A stretch of DNA of 42,505 nt from Pseudomonadota bacterium (GTDB lineage: Bacteria > Pseudomonadota > Gammaproteobacteria > Burkholderiales > Burkholderiaceae_E), in NCBI GenBank assembly GCA_029779435.1, contig JAKPAM010000088.1, forward strand, positions 1 through 42,505. Reading direction: 5' to 3'. The notes below the pieces were generated by a model that saw nothing but the letters and a program-made list of their open reading frames with translations, made no database searches and was not told where the DNA came from. Every line of letters begins with the position of its first letter. Within the stretch, counting starts at the first letter, position 1. The position numbers were made by a program, and so were the translations under genes. Below are positions 31,857 through 42,505 of this stretch, one piece after another.

Positions 31857-33521
31857 ATGAGGGGACGCGACGTTTTCATGGACAGCCTGGCCGCGCACGG
31901 GGTCACGCACATCTTCGGCAACCCGGGCACGACCGAGAGCCCGCTGCTCGACACGCTGGCCGACTACCCGGGAATCCAGTACGTGTGCCATCTGTACGAG
32001 GGCCTGGCCGTCGGCGCCGCCAGCTACTGCGCGCGCGCCACCGGCCGGCCGACGGTCGTCAGCCTGCACGTGGCCCCCGGCCTGGGCAATGGCCTCGGGA
32101 TGATCTACAACGCGCTGAAGGCCCGCGCGCCGGTCGTCATTACCGCCGGACAGCAGGACACGCGGATGCTGCGTCGCGAACCCCTGCTCAGCCACGACCT
32201 GGCGGCGATGGCGGCGCCGGTCACGAAGTGGAGCACCGAGGTGCGGACCGCCGACGAGATGGACGAGGTCATGCGCCGCGCATTCAAGATCGCCTGCGAT
32301 CCGCCGCATGGACCGGTCTTCGTCTCGCTGCCGATCGACGTGATGGAACAGCCGACGACGCATGGCGCGACACCGCCGTCGCACGCGTTCCGCGTCGGCG
32401 CCCCGGATCCCCGAGGCATCGAAGAAGCCGCCGCCCTGCTGGCGTCGGCGCGATCGCCGGTCATCGTCACCGGTGACGAGGTCGGCCGGCAGCAGGCGAT
32501 CGGCGATCTCGTGCGCCTGGCCGAACGGATCGGCGCGCCGGTCTGGAGCGAAGGCATGCGCGGGAACATCTCGTTTCCGACCTCGCATCCGCAATCCAAG
32601 GGCGCGCTGCCGTTCGACGCGAACGCCATCCGCCAGTCGCTGGGCGACGCCGATGTCGTGCTGCTGATCGGCGGCCCGTTCTTCGAAGCGGTCTGGCACG
32701 ACGAAGGATCGCCGTTTCCGGACGGTGCCCGCCTGATCCAGATCGAGTCGTCGGCCGCGCCGCTGGGGACCAACCATTCGGTGCAGGTGGGGATCGTTGC
32801 CAGCATGCCCAGCGCGCTTACCGCACTGGACGAGGCTCTCGACGCGAGCCTCGACGACGGCAGACGGCAGACGGCGGCCACGCGCCGCGAACAGCTCGCG
32901 CAGGCCAAGGCGGCCACGGAAGCCGCCTACCAGGCGCGGCTGAAGAAGGCCTGGTCGCGCGAACCGATCTCGATGCCTCGCGTGATGGCCGACCTGCGCG
33001 CCGGCACTCCGCAGGAGGCCGTCATCGTCGAAGAAGCGATCACCGCCGGCCTCGATTTCGCGGCGGCGTTCCCGTTCTCGGCCGACGACGTGTTCCTCGG
33101 CGCGCGCGGCGGCGGCATCGGCCAGGGCGTGGCCGGCGCGATCGGTGCATCGGTCGCCTATCCGGGACGGCCGGTACTGTGCCTGACGGGCGACGGCTCG
33201 GCGATGTACTCGATCCAGTCGTTGTGGACCGCCGCGCACTACCGGCTGCCGATCGTGTTCGCGCTGCTGTGCAACCGCGAGTACCGGGTGCTCAAGCACA
33301 ACCTGGACATCTACCGGCAACGCTTCGGCGTCCGGAACGACCGGCCTTACCCCGAGATGGACCTGAGCGGGCCGCGGATCGGCTACGTCGAGCTGGCCAC
33401 CGGCATGGGCTTGCCGGCCGCGCGCGTCACGCGCCCGGACGAGCTGAAGGCCGCGGTGCAGAAGGCCTTCGCGTCCGGCGGTCCTTACCTGCTGGAGATC
33501 GAGATCGAAGGCAAGCGATGA
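31857..33521 (+). CDS. Benzoylformate-decarboxylase-like ThDP enzyme
   Basis: A 554-residue thiamine-diphosphate enzyme closest in motif order to benzoylformate decarboxylase (MdlC). Counterparts of the known active site are visible: GNPGTTE (residues 21-27, where BFD has GNPGSNE with Ser26), cofactor Glu48 in LYEGLAVG, and His71 in SLHVAPGLGNGLG. The PP-binding motif is GDGSAMYSIQSLWTAAHYRLP with CN closing it. It probably decarboxylates an aromatic or branched 2-oxo acid, or condenses aldehydes; acetolactate synthase is less likely. TAGGAG and AGGA precede the ATG. Its stop overlaps the next gene's start (ATGA), and that gene overlaps the third (TGATG), so the three are translationally coupled. 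Confidence 0.88.
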   Translation: MRGRDVFMDSLAAHGVTHIFGNPGTTESPLLDTLADYPGIQYVCHLYEGLAVGAASYCARATGRPTVVSLHVAPGLGNGLGMIYNALKARAPVVITAGQQDTRMLRREPLLSHDLAAMAAPVTKWSTEVRTADEMDEVMRRAFKIACDPPHGPVFVSLPIDVMEQPTTHGATPPSHAFRVGAPDPRGIEEAAALLASARSPVIVTGDEVGRQQAIGDLVRLAERIGAPVWSEGMRGNISFPTSHPQSKGALPFDANAIRQSLGDADVVLLIGGPFFEAVWHDEGSPFPDGARLIQIESSAAPLGTNHSVQVGIVASMPSALTALDEALDASLDDGRRQTAATRREQLAQAKAATEAAYQARLKKAWSREPISMPRVMADLRAGTPQEAVIVEEAITAGLDFAAAFPFSADDVFLGARGGGIGQGVAGAIGASVAYPGRPVLCLTGDGSAMYSIQSLWTAAHYRLPIVFALLCNREYRVLKHNLDIYRQRFGVRNDRPYPEMDLSGPRIGYVELATGMGLPAARVTRPDELKAAVQKAFASGGPYLLEIEIEGKR

Positions 33522-34282
33522 GCAAGATCCTCGTCGAGCGGAACGGTCCCGTCACCACGATCGTCATCAATCGTCCCGAAGTCCGCAACGCGCTGGACCT
33601 CGAGGCGAGCGCAGCGCTCGCGCGGGCGATCCGCGCGTTCGAAGCCGACGGCGAGGCACGGGTCGCCGTGCTGACGGGCGCGGGCGGCAGCTTCTGCGCC
33701 GGCGCGGATCTGAAGGAGCTGGCCTCGGGCGTCGACTACGTTCCCTGGGCCGGCAGCCCGGAGGGGCCGCTGCATCGAGCGTGCGCCAAGCCGGTGATCG
33801 CCGCGGTGGCCGGCCACGCGTGCGCCGGCGGGCTCGGGGTCGCGCTATGGTGCGACCTGCGCGTCGCCGAGCGCAGCGCCCGATTCGCCGTGCTGTCGCG
33901 CCGCTGGGGCGTGCCGATGAGCGACGGCACGACCGTCCGGCTGCCGCGGCTGATCGGCCGCAGCCGCGCGCTCGACATGCTGCTGACGGCACGCGCCGTC
34001 GATGGCGAAGAGGCCGAGCGGATCGGCCTGGCGAACCGGGTCGTCGACGATGGCACGGCCCGCCAGGAAGCCGAGTCCTTAGCGCTGCGGATCGCGCAGT
34101 TCCCGCAGATCGCGATGCGGTCCGACCGCGCATCCGCCTATGCGCAGGAAGACCTCGACGTCGACGCCGCCATCGCGCGCGAACTCGAGCTGGCGACCGA
34201 AGCGCGGCAGAAGGAAGCGCAGGCCGGCGCCGCGCGGTTCGCCTCGGGCCAGGGGCGCCACGGCAAGGTCGGCGGATCCTGA
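33518..34282 (+). CDS. Crotonase-fold protein lacking the canonical catalytic Glu
   Basis: A 254-residue enoyl-CoA hydratase/isomerase-superfamily protein. Oxyanion-hole elements SFCAGADLKELA and AGHACAGGLGVALWCDLRVAE are intact. Where hydratases have GxPE…G, this protein reads FAVLSRRWGVPMSDGTTVRLPRLIGRSRAL, so the first catalytic Glu is replaced (Arg/Arg) and an Asp follows later. This occurs in a common crotonase subgroup with RWGVP and implies different chemistry, perhaps isomerisation or hydrolysis. The start overlaps the stop of the ThDP enzyme gene (ATGA) and its own stop overlaps the next start, marking tight coupling. Likely cytoplasmic, acting on a CoA thioester in the same pathway. 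Confidence 0.9.
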   Translation: MSKILVERNGPVTTIVINRPEVRNALDLEASAALARAIRAFEADGEARVAVLTGAGGSFCAGADLKELASGVDYVPWAGSPEGPLHRACAKPVIAAVAGHACAGGLGVALWCDLRVAERSARFAVLSRRWGVPMSDGTTVRLPRLIGRSRALDMLLTARAVDGEEAERIGLANRVVDDGTARQEAESLALRIAQFPQIAMRSDRASAYAQEDLDVDAAIARELELATEARQKEAQAGAARFASGQGRHGKVGGS

Positions 34283-35322
34283 TGCGCGCGGTCGTCTGCC
34301 ACGAGCGGGGTAATGACGATGCGGTCGCCGTCGAGGATTTTCCGGCGCCGCGGCTGACCGATGACGGCGTGCGGATCGCCGTCATCTCGGCCGGCGTCAG
34401 TTTCGCGAACCTGCTGGTGCTCGCCGGCAAGCACCAGAATCGTCCCGAGCTTCCGTTGATTCCGGGGACCGAGGTCAGCGGCGTCGTCGTCGAATGCGGC
34501 CCGCGCGCCGCGCGCTTCCAGCCGGGCGACCGCGTCGCGGCGAGCGTGCGTTCGGGTGGCTTCGCCGAACAGGTGGTCGCGCCGCATAGCACCGTCTGGC
34601 CCCTGCCCGACGCGATCTCGCACGATGTGGCCGTGCAGTTCCCGACGATCTATGCCACTGCGCATTGCGCGCTCGCGTCGCGCGCACGGCTGGCGCAAGG
34701 CGAGTGGGTGCTGGTACACGGCGCCGCGGGCGGCAGCGGCCTGGCAGCTGTCGAAATCGCCAAATGCCTCGGCGCCAAGGTCATCGCGACCGCCGGATCG
34801 GACGAGAAGCTGGCCGCCGCGCGGCGCCATGGCGCCGACGTGATCGTCAACTACCGCACGGGGACATTCAAGGACGAAGTGCTGGCCGTCACCGATGGCC
34901 GGGGCGCCGACGTCATCTTCGATCCGGTCGGTGGCGAAGTCTTCGATCAATCGCTGCGATGCATCGCACCGGAAGGGCGGATCATCCCGATGGGATTCGC
35001 CAGCGGGACGATCCCGGCGATCCCGGCCAACATCGTGCTGGTCAAGAACATCGACGTCATCGGCCTGTATTGGGGCCACTACCTGGGCTGGGGCCGGCAG
35101 CCGCCGGCGCCCGGCAACGAACAACGCGTCCGCGACGCGATGGCCGAGATGTTCCGATGGTGCGAGGAAGGCCGGCTGGCGCCGGAATGCTATCGGACGT
35201 TCGCGCTCGACGACTGGCGACAGGCGCTGGCCGCCGTATCTGCGCGCGAGGTGATCGGCAAGGTGGCGTTGCGGCTAACGGAGGAGGCGCATGTTCGCGC
35301 CACGGCGCTGAGCCAGAAGTGA
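34282..35322 (+). CDS. NADPH:quinone oxidoreductase-type MDR protein
   Basis: A 346-residue zinc-free medium-chain reductase. GroES-like half: VRIAVISAGVSFANLLVLAGKH and IPGTEVSGVVVECGP; Rossmann half: VLVHGAAGGSGLAAVEIAKCLGAKVIATAGSDEKL, with QFPTIYATAHCAL preceding it. The DVIFDPVGG motif is present. It fits the quinone oxidoreductase/enoyl reductase group using NADPH and could reduce an alpha,beta-unsaturated thioester or carbonyl made by the cluster. The ATG at 34282 overlaps the upstream stop (TGATG). The last base of its stop codon is the first base of an 11-bp repeat that recurs after hipA, so this gene marks the left boundary of the hip cassette. Confidence 0.9.
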   Translation: MRAVVCHERGNDDAVAVEDFPAPRLTDDGVRIAVISAGVSFANLLVLAGKHQNRPELPLIPGTEVSGVVVECGPRAARFQPGDRVAASVRSGGFAEQVVAPHSTVWPLPDAISHDVAVQFPTIYATAHCALASRARLAQGEWVLVHGAAGGSGLAAVEIAKCLGAKVIATAGSDEKLAAARRHGADVIVNYRTGTFKDEVLAVTDGRGADVIFDPVGGEVFDQSLRCIAPEGRIIPMGFASGTIPAIPANIVLVKNIDVIGLYWGHYLGWGRQPPAPGNEQRVRDAMAEMFRWCEEGRLAPECYRTFALDDWRQALAAVSAREVIGKVALRLTEEAHVRATALSQK

Positions 35323-35332
35323 GCGAGGCGCC
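35322..35332. repeat. Left copy of 11-bp direct repeat flanking hipBA
   Basis: AGCGAGGCGCC begins on the last base of the quinone oxidoreductase TGA stop. The identical sequence is found at 37025-37035 beginning on the last base of the hipA TAA stop. The pair brackets the whole toxin-antitoxin module. Confidence 0.6.
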
Positions 35333-35348
35333 ACCTCATCAGACGATT

Positions 35349-35428
35349 CATACGCGATAGCGATTTAATTCTATCCAATCGAGTCGGTTTTCTGTATAAA
35401 CGCTCACGGATAGTCGCTATATCGTATG
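35349..35428 (+). promoter_or_regulatory. hipBA promoter with flanking inverted repeat
   Basis: This AT-rich region upstream of hipB has CATACGCGATAGCG at 35349-35362 and its near-complement CGCTATATCGTATG at 35415-35428 (12 of 14 positions match). Between them lies a possible -10, TATAAA at 35395-35400. The right arm ends two bases before the hipB ATG, so a repressor bound there would block initiation. HipB autorepression of hipBA is known in E. coli; the operator assignment here is inferred. Confidence 0.5.
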
Positions 35429-35430
35429 AA

Positions 35431-35769
35431 ATGCCCGAAACCCGATCGCCACGACTCCGAAACCCCGAGACGCTCGCCTTGCTGGGCCGACAGCTACGCC
35501 AGGCGCGGGAGGCGGCTGGCTTGGCCCAGAGCAGGGTGAAGCTCATGCGGCAGGGCACTGTCTCGAAGGTCGAGAACGGCCTCGACGTGACGCTGGACAC
35601 CTTCCTCACCTATGCCGCCGCACTCGGTCTCGAAGTCGCCCTGGTTCCGATCGGGCGCGCCGCCATCCTCCAGGCGGATCGCGTTGCAGGTGAAGACACG
35701 TCGACGGCTGCGCCGTGGAAGCCAACCGACCTGCTGAGCGAGTTCGACCACCTGAAGGATCCGGAATGA
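35431..35769 (+). CDS. hipB: HipB-type antitoxin (XRE helix-turn-helix)
   Basis: A 112-residue DNA-binding antitoxin. A Cro/C1-type HTH covers residues 15-70 (LALLGRQLRQAREAAGLAQSRV, then RQGTVSKVENGLDVTLDTFLTYAAALGL), followed by a C-terminal tail (about 80-112) that would contact the toxin. HipB neutralises HipA and represses the operon. Its stop overlaps the hipA start (ATGA), so translation is coupled. The start at 35431 has no Shine-Dalgarno and lies right after the operator arm, so the mRNA leader must be short. Composition is a little less GC-rich than the catabolic genes upstream. Confidence 0.88.
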   Translation: MPETRSPRLRNPETLALLGRQLRQAREAAGLAQSRVKLMRQGTVSKVENGLDVTLDTFLTYAAALGLEVALVPIGRAAILQADRVAGEDTSTAAPWKPTDLLSEFDHLKDPE

Positions 35770-37025
35770 CCGGGGTACGTTCGCTAGAAGTACGCCTGGG
35801 CGACGTTCGTGTCGGTTACCTCACGTGCTATCCGGACGAAAAAACGATCTTCATCGTCGATGAAACGTACATCGCTCTCGGGCCAGCGCGCCCCATCCTC
35901 ACGCTGTCGATGGCTCGCCCGGCTGACGAGGAGCGGACACAGGCACTGCTGCGCGACGAGCGCCATAAGTCCGCGTCGGTCAACGCGCCGCCCTTTTTTT
36001 CGAACCTGTTGCCCGAAGGAGGACTACGCACCCGCATCGCCCAGCGTCTCAAGGTCCACGAAGATCGGGAGTTCCCGCTGCTGACCGCGCTGGGACACGA
36101 CCTCCCCGGTGCCGTTGTCCTGGCACCCGCCGACACGCCGGATCATTTGCGACCCGAGCCGGGTGCTGCGATGCCGGCGGCGGCTCGAGAGCTGGCTGAG
36201 TTGAAGTTCTCCCTTGGCGGCGCGCAGCTGAAATTCTCGATGCTGCGCCAGGGCGAGCGCTATACGCTCAATACCGGCGGCAGGCTGGGTGACTACATCA
36301 TCAAGCCGCCGTCACCGGACTACGAGGCCATGCCGCGGATCGAAGCGGCCACGATGGAAACGGCTCGCGCCGCGGGCATGGACGTGCCAGAAGTGGCGCT
36401 GCTGGCCCCCGAACAGATCGAAGGCTTGCCCGACATGTCCGGGTATCGTCCGGGCGAGCCGTTCTACGCGATCCGGCGCTTCGACCGGCCCGCGGGCGGT
36501 CGCATGCACGTCGAGGATTTCGCGCAGGTCTTCAACCTGCGTCCCTCTCAAAAGTACAACCGGGTCAACTACGACATGATCGCGCAGACCCTGCTGCACT
36601 ATGCGGGAGGCCTGCCGGACGTCAAGGAGATGAGCCGCCGGCTCGTGCTCAACGTCCTGCTGGGCAACGGCGACGCCCACATCAAGAACTGGTCGCTGAT
36701 CTATACGAACCCGACGCGGCCACGCCTGGCGCCAGCTTATGACCTCGTATCGACCGTGGCTTACCTGACTCACGACAAGACGACCGCTCTCAACATGGCA
36801 GGCGTCAAGCGCTTCGATACGATCGGCTTTGACACCTTTGCTGCCTTGTTCGCACGGATCGGACTGCACGATCACGTGCGCGACGACTTGATGGAATCGG
36901 TGCGCTCAACCACCCGCCGCGTACTGGATGCATGGGAACATTGCTTTGCCGCCGCCGGCGTACCCGATCATCTGGTCCAGCGGATCGAGGCGCATATCCG
37001 CGCCATGACGCTCAGTCGGGCATAA
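35766..37025 (+). CDS. hipA: HipA-type serine/threonine kinase toxin
   Basis: A 419-residue HipA-family kinase. The N-subdomain 1 (residues 3-120) precedes the conserved LKFSLGGAQLKFSM (147-160; the SxGGxQxK signature), then GDYIIKPPSPDY with the ATP-binding Lys180, YAIRRFDR at 234-241, the catalytic loop GNGDAHIKN (300-308; Asp303, Asn308) and the metal-binding Asp326 in PAYDLV. All appear intact, so the toxin should be active. In characterised systems HipA phosphorylates a tRNA synthetase, halting translation and favouring persistence; the target here is unknown. It starts within the hipB stop codon. Its own stop is the first base of the right 11-bp boundary repeat. Confidence 0.92.
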   Translation: MTGVRSLEVRLGDVRVGYLTCYPDEKTIFIVDETYIALGPARPILTLSMARPADEERTQALLRDERHKSASVNAPPFFSNLLPEGGLRTRIAQRLKVHEDREFPLLTALGHDLPGAVVLAPADTPDHLRPEPGAAMPAAARELAELKFSLGGAQLKFSMLRQGERYTLNTGGRLGDYIIKPPSPDYEAMPRIEAATMETARAAGMDVPEVALLAPEQIEGLPDMSGYRPGEPFYAIRRFDRPAGGRMHVEDFAQVFNLRPSQKYNRVNYDMIAQTLLHYAGGLPDVKEMSRRLVLNVLLGNGDAHIKNWSLIYTNPTRPRLAPAYDLVSTVAYLTHDKTTALNMAGVKRFDTIGFDTFAALFARIGLHDHVRDDLMESVRSTTRRVLDAWEHCFAAAGVPDHLVQRIEAHIRAMTLSRA

Positions 37026-37035
37026 GCGAGGCGCC
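37025..37035. repeat. Right copy of 11-bp direct repeat flanking hipBA
   Basis: AGCGAGGCGCC starting on the last base of the hipA TAA, identical to 35322-35332. See that entry. A target-site duplication or a homologous-recombination scar are possible readings. Confidence 0.6.
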
Positions 37036-37086
37036 GCTCGATTGCCGCGCCCGCATCGCGAATGTCGCGCGCGCTTTGCCTGACCG

Positions 37087-39378
37087 TCAGAAATCGACCG
37101 TCGCCGACAGCATCAGCGTGCGCGGCGCGCCGACCGTTACGTAGTTGCTGACGACCCAGTACTGCTTGTCGGAGACGTTCTCGAGGTTGGCGCGAAACAC
37201 CACCGGCTTGCCCGAGATCCGCGTCGCATAGCGAGCGCCGATATCGAACCGCGTCCACCCGTCGACACGAAGCCGGTTGGCCGCGTCGGCGTACAGCGAC
37301 GAGGTGCTGATCACGCGGCCATTGACGCTCAGGCCCGGCACCCATGGCGTATCCCAGTCGAGGCCCAGGTTGAACGTGCGCTTGGGAACGCCCGCCGCCT
37401 CATTTCCCTGGTTGACGCCACCGGCGGTGCGCGTCAGTTCGGCATCCTGGAAGGCCATGCTGGCCATCAGGCGCAAGCCGGGCTGCAACTCGCCATAAGC
37501 GGTCAGCTCGAACCCTCGGTTGCGCTGCTCGCCGCCGTAGCTGTACACGTTGGTGACCGGGTCGGTGATCGAATTGGGCCGTTTGATCTGATACAGCGCC
37601 GCCTGCGTGGTCAGCCGTCCCCAGTCGACCTTGACGCCGACCTCGTTCTGCTTGGATTTCTGCGGCGCGAAGGCCTGGCCGGCGTTGGCGGTCTGGACCC
37701 CCGCGATGCCGCCGCGAGTCAGGCCCGCCGTGTGATTCGCGTACAGCGAGACGTTCTGCACGGGCTTGAACACGATGCCGGCCAGCGGCGTGATCTTGCT
37801 GGACTTGTAGTGGGCCGTTTGAACACCGGTGGCGGCCGTGAAGCTGTCCTGCTCCAACGTCTGGTCACGCAGGCCCAGCGTCAGCAGCACGCTGTCGCCG
37901 AACGACATCGTGTCGGCGATCGCCAGGCTGTGCTGCTTGACGACCGAACTCTTGCCCGGCTCGCCGCGCGCCGCGGTAATGGCCGGCAGCGGCGCCGGGT
38001 TGTACAGGTTCGATGGCGCCGATCCGGAAGACGTTACATAGAAAAAAGCGGTTTCCTGGTCCAGGTAGTTGGCGCCCAGCGCCAACGTATGGCGTACGCT
38101 GCCGGTCGCGAAGCGTGTCCGCAGGCCGACGTCGGCCGACTTGCTCTTGGTGTCCTGGTCGTACCACGCGTTGGTGACGGCGAAGTTGCCGAGCGCATCG
38201 GGCCGGCCGTTGGCCAGATTCTGCTTGAACGAGTAGTCGGTATAGCCGGCGCTCGCGTAGACCATCAGGCTGTCGTTGACGTCATGCTCGATCCGGGTCA
38301 TTACCGTCCGTGCATTGTTGTCGTCGAGGTTCTGGCCCGGATAGAAGTTGCGCCGTGCCGAGGGCACCGCCGGCACGCCCGTGGTGCCCGCGAAGCTGGT
38401 CTGCGGGCGGAACTCATGGGTCGTCCCGTTGCTGGCGATGACGTCCAGCGACCAGCGCGTGCGCTCGCCCGCGTAGTCGATGCCGACCGATCCGAGCGCC
38501 AGGCGATCCCTGCCGTTGTCGATGTTGCCTTCGCCGTTGCGATACAGCCCGTTGAAGCGCACGCCCCACTCGTTCTGCTCGCCGAACCGGCGACCAACGT
38601 CAACGTGCGTGCCCAACTGCCGCTGGCCCATGTACATCGCGCTCAATCGCGTCAGCGGAATGTCGGCCGCACGCTTCGTCATCACGTTGATCGTACCGCC
38701 GATGCTGCCGTTGGGCCCGACGCCACTGGTCAACGAACCGGGGCCCTTGAGCACCTCGACGCGCTCGATCGTTTCGAGCGGAAGCCGTGTGGACGGTGAC
38801 AGCCCGAGCAAACCGTTGATCGCGATGTCGCCATTGCCGACCTGGTAGCCGCGGATCTGGAAATCGTCGCCGAACCCCCCGCGTGACGCCAGCGGCCGCA
38901 CCGACGCGTCGTTCATCACGACGTCGGCGACGCTGCGGCCCTGCTGGTTCTGGATCAGTTCGGACGTGTAGTTGGTCGTGCTGAACGGCACGTTCATCAG
39001 GTCCGTGACACCGAGCAGGCCCAGGTAGCCGCCACGTGCCAACTGCCCGCCGGAATAGGTCTTCTGCAGGCCGCCGATGGCTTCGGGCTGGCTGTAGACG
39101 GTTACCGAAGGCAGCGTGCGGTCGACCGCGGCCGATGCCGAGTCGGATGAAGCCGGCTCCGGCGTAGGAGCAGCCTGAGCCGACTCAGGGGACGAGGATG
39201 AGGGGACCGCCTGGGTCGGCTGAGACGTTTGCGCGGTTTCGGCTGGCTGAGTCGCCTGTGCGAAGACGCCAGCGGCGGCGAAGGTCAGCCCGACACCGAA
39301 GCATCGGCGCACCAGGACGGCAAGCGGGCGTGAAGGAAAGTGCGGAGCCGGGCGCGACTGGCGGCGGACGGGGTTCAT
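37087..39378 (-). CDS. TonB-dependent siderophore receptor
   Basis: A 763-residue outer-membrane receptor. An N-terminal signal (near VGLTFAAAGVFAQA) is followed by a Pro/Ser/Thr/Gln-rich linker (residues 45-85), a plug domain (about 95-235; NDASVRPLASRGGFGDDFQIRG and ERVEVLKGPGSLTSGVGPNGSIGGTINVMTKR) and a 22-strand barrel ending in the aromatic-terminal SATVDF. It imports a ferric siderophore using TonB energy. No signalling domain is visible before the plug; only a Pro-Ser-Val-Thr-Val-Tyr TonB-box-like motif. The barrel C-terminal block (TRFDIGARYATRI…LRANLENVSDKQYW) is family-typical. A Fur box covers its promoter. No siderophore genes are nearby. Confidence 0.94.
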   Translation of the reverse strand: MNPVRRQSRPAPHFPSRPLAVLVRRCFGVGLTFAAAGVFAQATQPAETAQTSQPTQAVPSSSSPESAQAAPTPEPASSDSASAAVDRTLPSVTVYSQPEAIGGLQKTYSGGQLARGGYLGLLGVTDLMNVPFSTTNYTSELIQNQQGRSVADVVMNDASVRPLASRGGFGDDFQIRGYQVGNGDIAINGLLGLSPSTRLPLETIERVEVLKGPGSLTSGVGPNGSIGGTINVMTKRAADIPLTRLSAMYMGQRQLGTHVDVGRRFGEQNEWGVRFNGLYRNGEGNIDNGRDRLALGSVGIDYAGERTRWSLDVIASNGTTHEFRPQTSFAGTTGVPAVPSARRNFYPGQNLDDNNARTVMTRIEHDVNDSLMVYASAGYTDYSFKQNLANGRPDALGNFAVTNAWYDQDTKSKSADVGLRTRFATGSVRHTLALGANYLDQETAFFYVTSSGSAPSNLYNPAPLPAITAARGEPGKSSVVKQHSLAIADTMSFGDSVLLTLGLRDQTLEQDSFTAATGVQTAHYKSSKITPLAGIVFKPVQNVSLYANHTAGLTRGGIAGVQTANAGQAFAPQKSKQNEVGVKVDWGRLTTQAALYQIKRPNSITDPVTNVYSYGGEQRNRGFELTAYGELQPGLRLMASMAFQDAELTRTAGGVNQGNEAAGVPKRTFNLGLDWDTPWVPGLSVNGRVISTSSLYADAANRLRVDGWTRFDIGARYATRISGKPVVFRANLENVSDKQYWVVSNYVTVGAPRTLMLSATVDF

Positions 39379-39390
39379 CGTCTATGTAGT

Positions 39391-39409
39391 GAGAATGAGA
39401 ATGGTTAGC
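39391..39409. promoter_or_regulatory. Fur box upstream of the TonB receptor
   Basis: GAGAATGAGAATGGTTAGC matches the 19-bp Fur consensus at 14 positions, with the repeated GAATGAGAATGG core. It lies 12 nt upstream of the receptor ATG (minus strand), so iron repression is likely. Its right end is within 9 nt of the HipA remnant. Confidence 0.7.
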
Positions 39410-39417
39410 ATTATGGC

Positions 39418-42505
<3,088 letters not shown>

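Noticed and set aside
31857..33521. Acetolactate synthase large subunit (ilvB)
   Set aside because: Active-site motifs follow benzoylformate decarboxylase (GNPGTTE, His71) and no small subunit is adjacent.

Overview
The window is a GC-rich (roughly two-thirds G+C by eye) bacterial chromosome segment, most likely from a beta-proteobacterium of the Burkholderiales type. This is inferred from the adjacent dnaN and gyrB at the right edge, a Bug/TctC-type solute receptor, the LctP/LldD lactate pair, AGGAG-type ribosome sites and strong GC codon bias; no rRNA is present to confirm it. Because dnaN-gyrB normally sits beside dnaA, the right end is probably close to oriC. Genes there run away from it on the minus strand.

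Layout, left to right. (1) 1-2980: a signal-less periplasmic-type binding protein, then an AT-richer accessory patch with three small exported or lipoprotein genes and a truncated DUF433 gene. (2) 2995-7594: a minus-strand set of two metallo-beta-lactamase-fold hydrolases (one alkyl-sulfatase-like) and a DUF1254/DUF1214 protein, divergent from a Crp/Fnr-type regulator whose promoter carries a near-perfect Crp-style palindrome. (3) 7599-11699: lldD and lldP for lactate use, then a GcvA-like LysR regulator. (4) 11761-18502: mostly single genes: a DUF3616 protein, a quinone oxidoreductase, a HAD hydrolase, a class A type acid phosphatase, a Bug receptor, a cysteine-rich secreted protein and a glyoxalase-fold protein. 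(5) 18621-22410: a ThDP enzyme, a zinc alcohol dehydrogenase and an SDR, perhaps one catabolic set. (6) 22436-24787: a membrane PAS-GGDEF-EAL protein. (7) 24931-27204: a complete frmR-frmA-frmB formaldehyde-detoxification operon with a visible FrmR-type operator. (8) 27343-29378: a one-TM protein converging on an MgtC/DUF4010 transporter, with the two stop codons sharing a CTAG. (9) 29583-35322: a divergent acyl-CoA/2-oxo-acid catabolic cluster (ACAD and crotonase to the left; benzoylformate-decarboxylase-like enzyme, crotonase and quinone oxidoreductase to the right, translationally coupled). (10) 35323-37035: a hipBA toxin-antitoxin cassette bounded by an 11-bp direct repeat. (11) 37087-42505: a Fur-box TonB receptor, a broken second HipA against the 3' end of gyrB, then gyrB and the end of dnaN.

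I found no CRISPR array, insertion sequence, prophage, tRNA or rRNA. The observations that look least ordinary are the hipBA cassette with boundary repeats plus the HipA relic next to gyrB, the Crp-like palindrome over a possibly leaderless promoter, an amber codon followed by 31 coding-like codons after the sulfatase-like gene, several stop-codon-proximal hairpins without U-tracts, and a 9-bp tandem repeat. I do not see a clearly unprecedented multi-gene system. The MBL/DUF1254/Crp cluster and the ACAD/crotonase/ThDP cluster are the best candidates for uncharacterised pathways.
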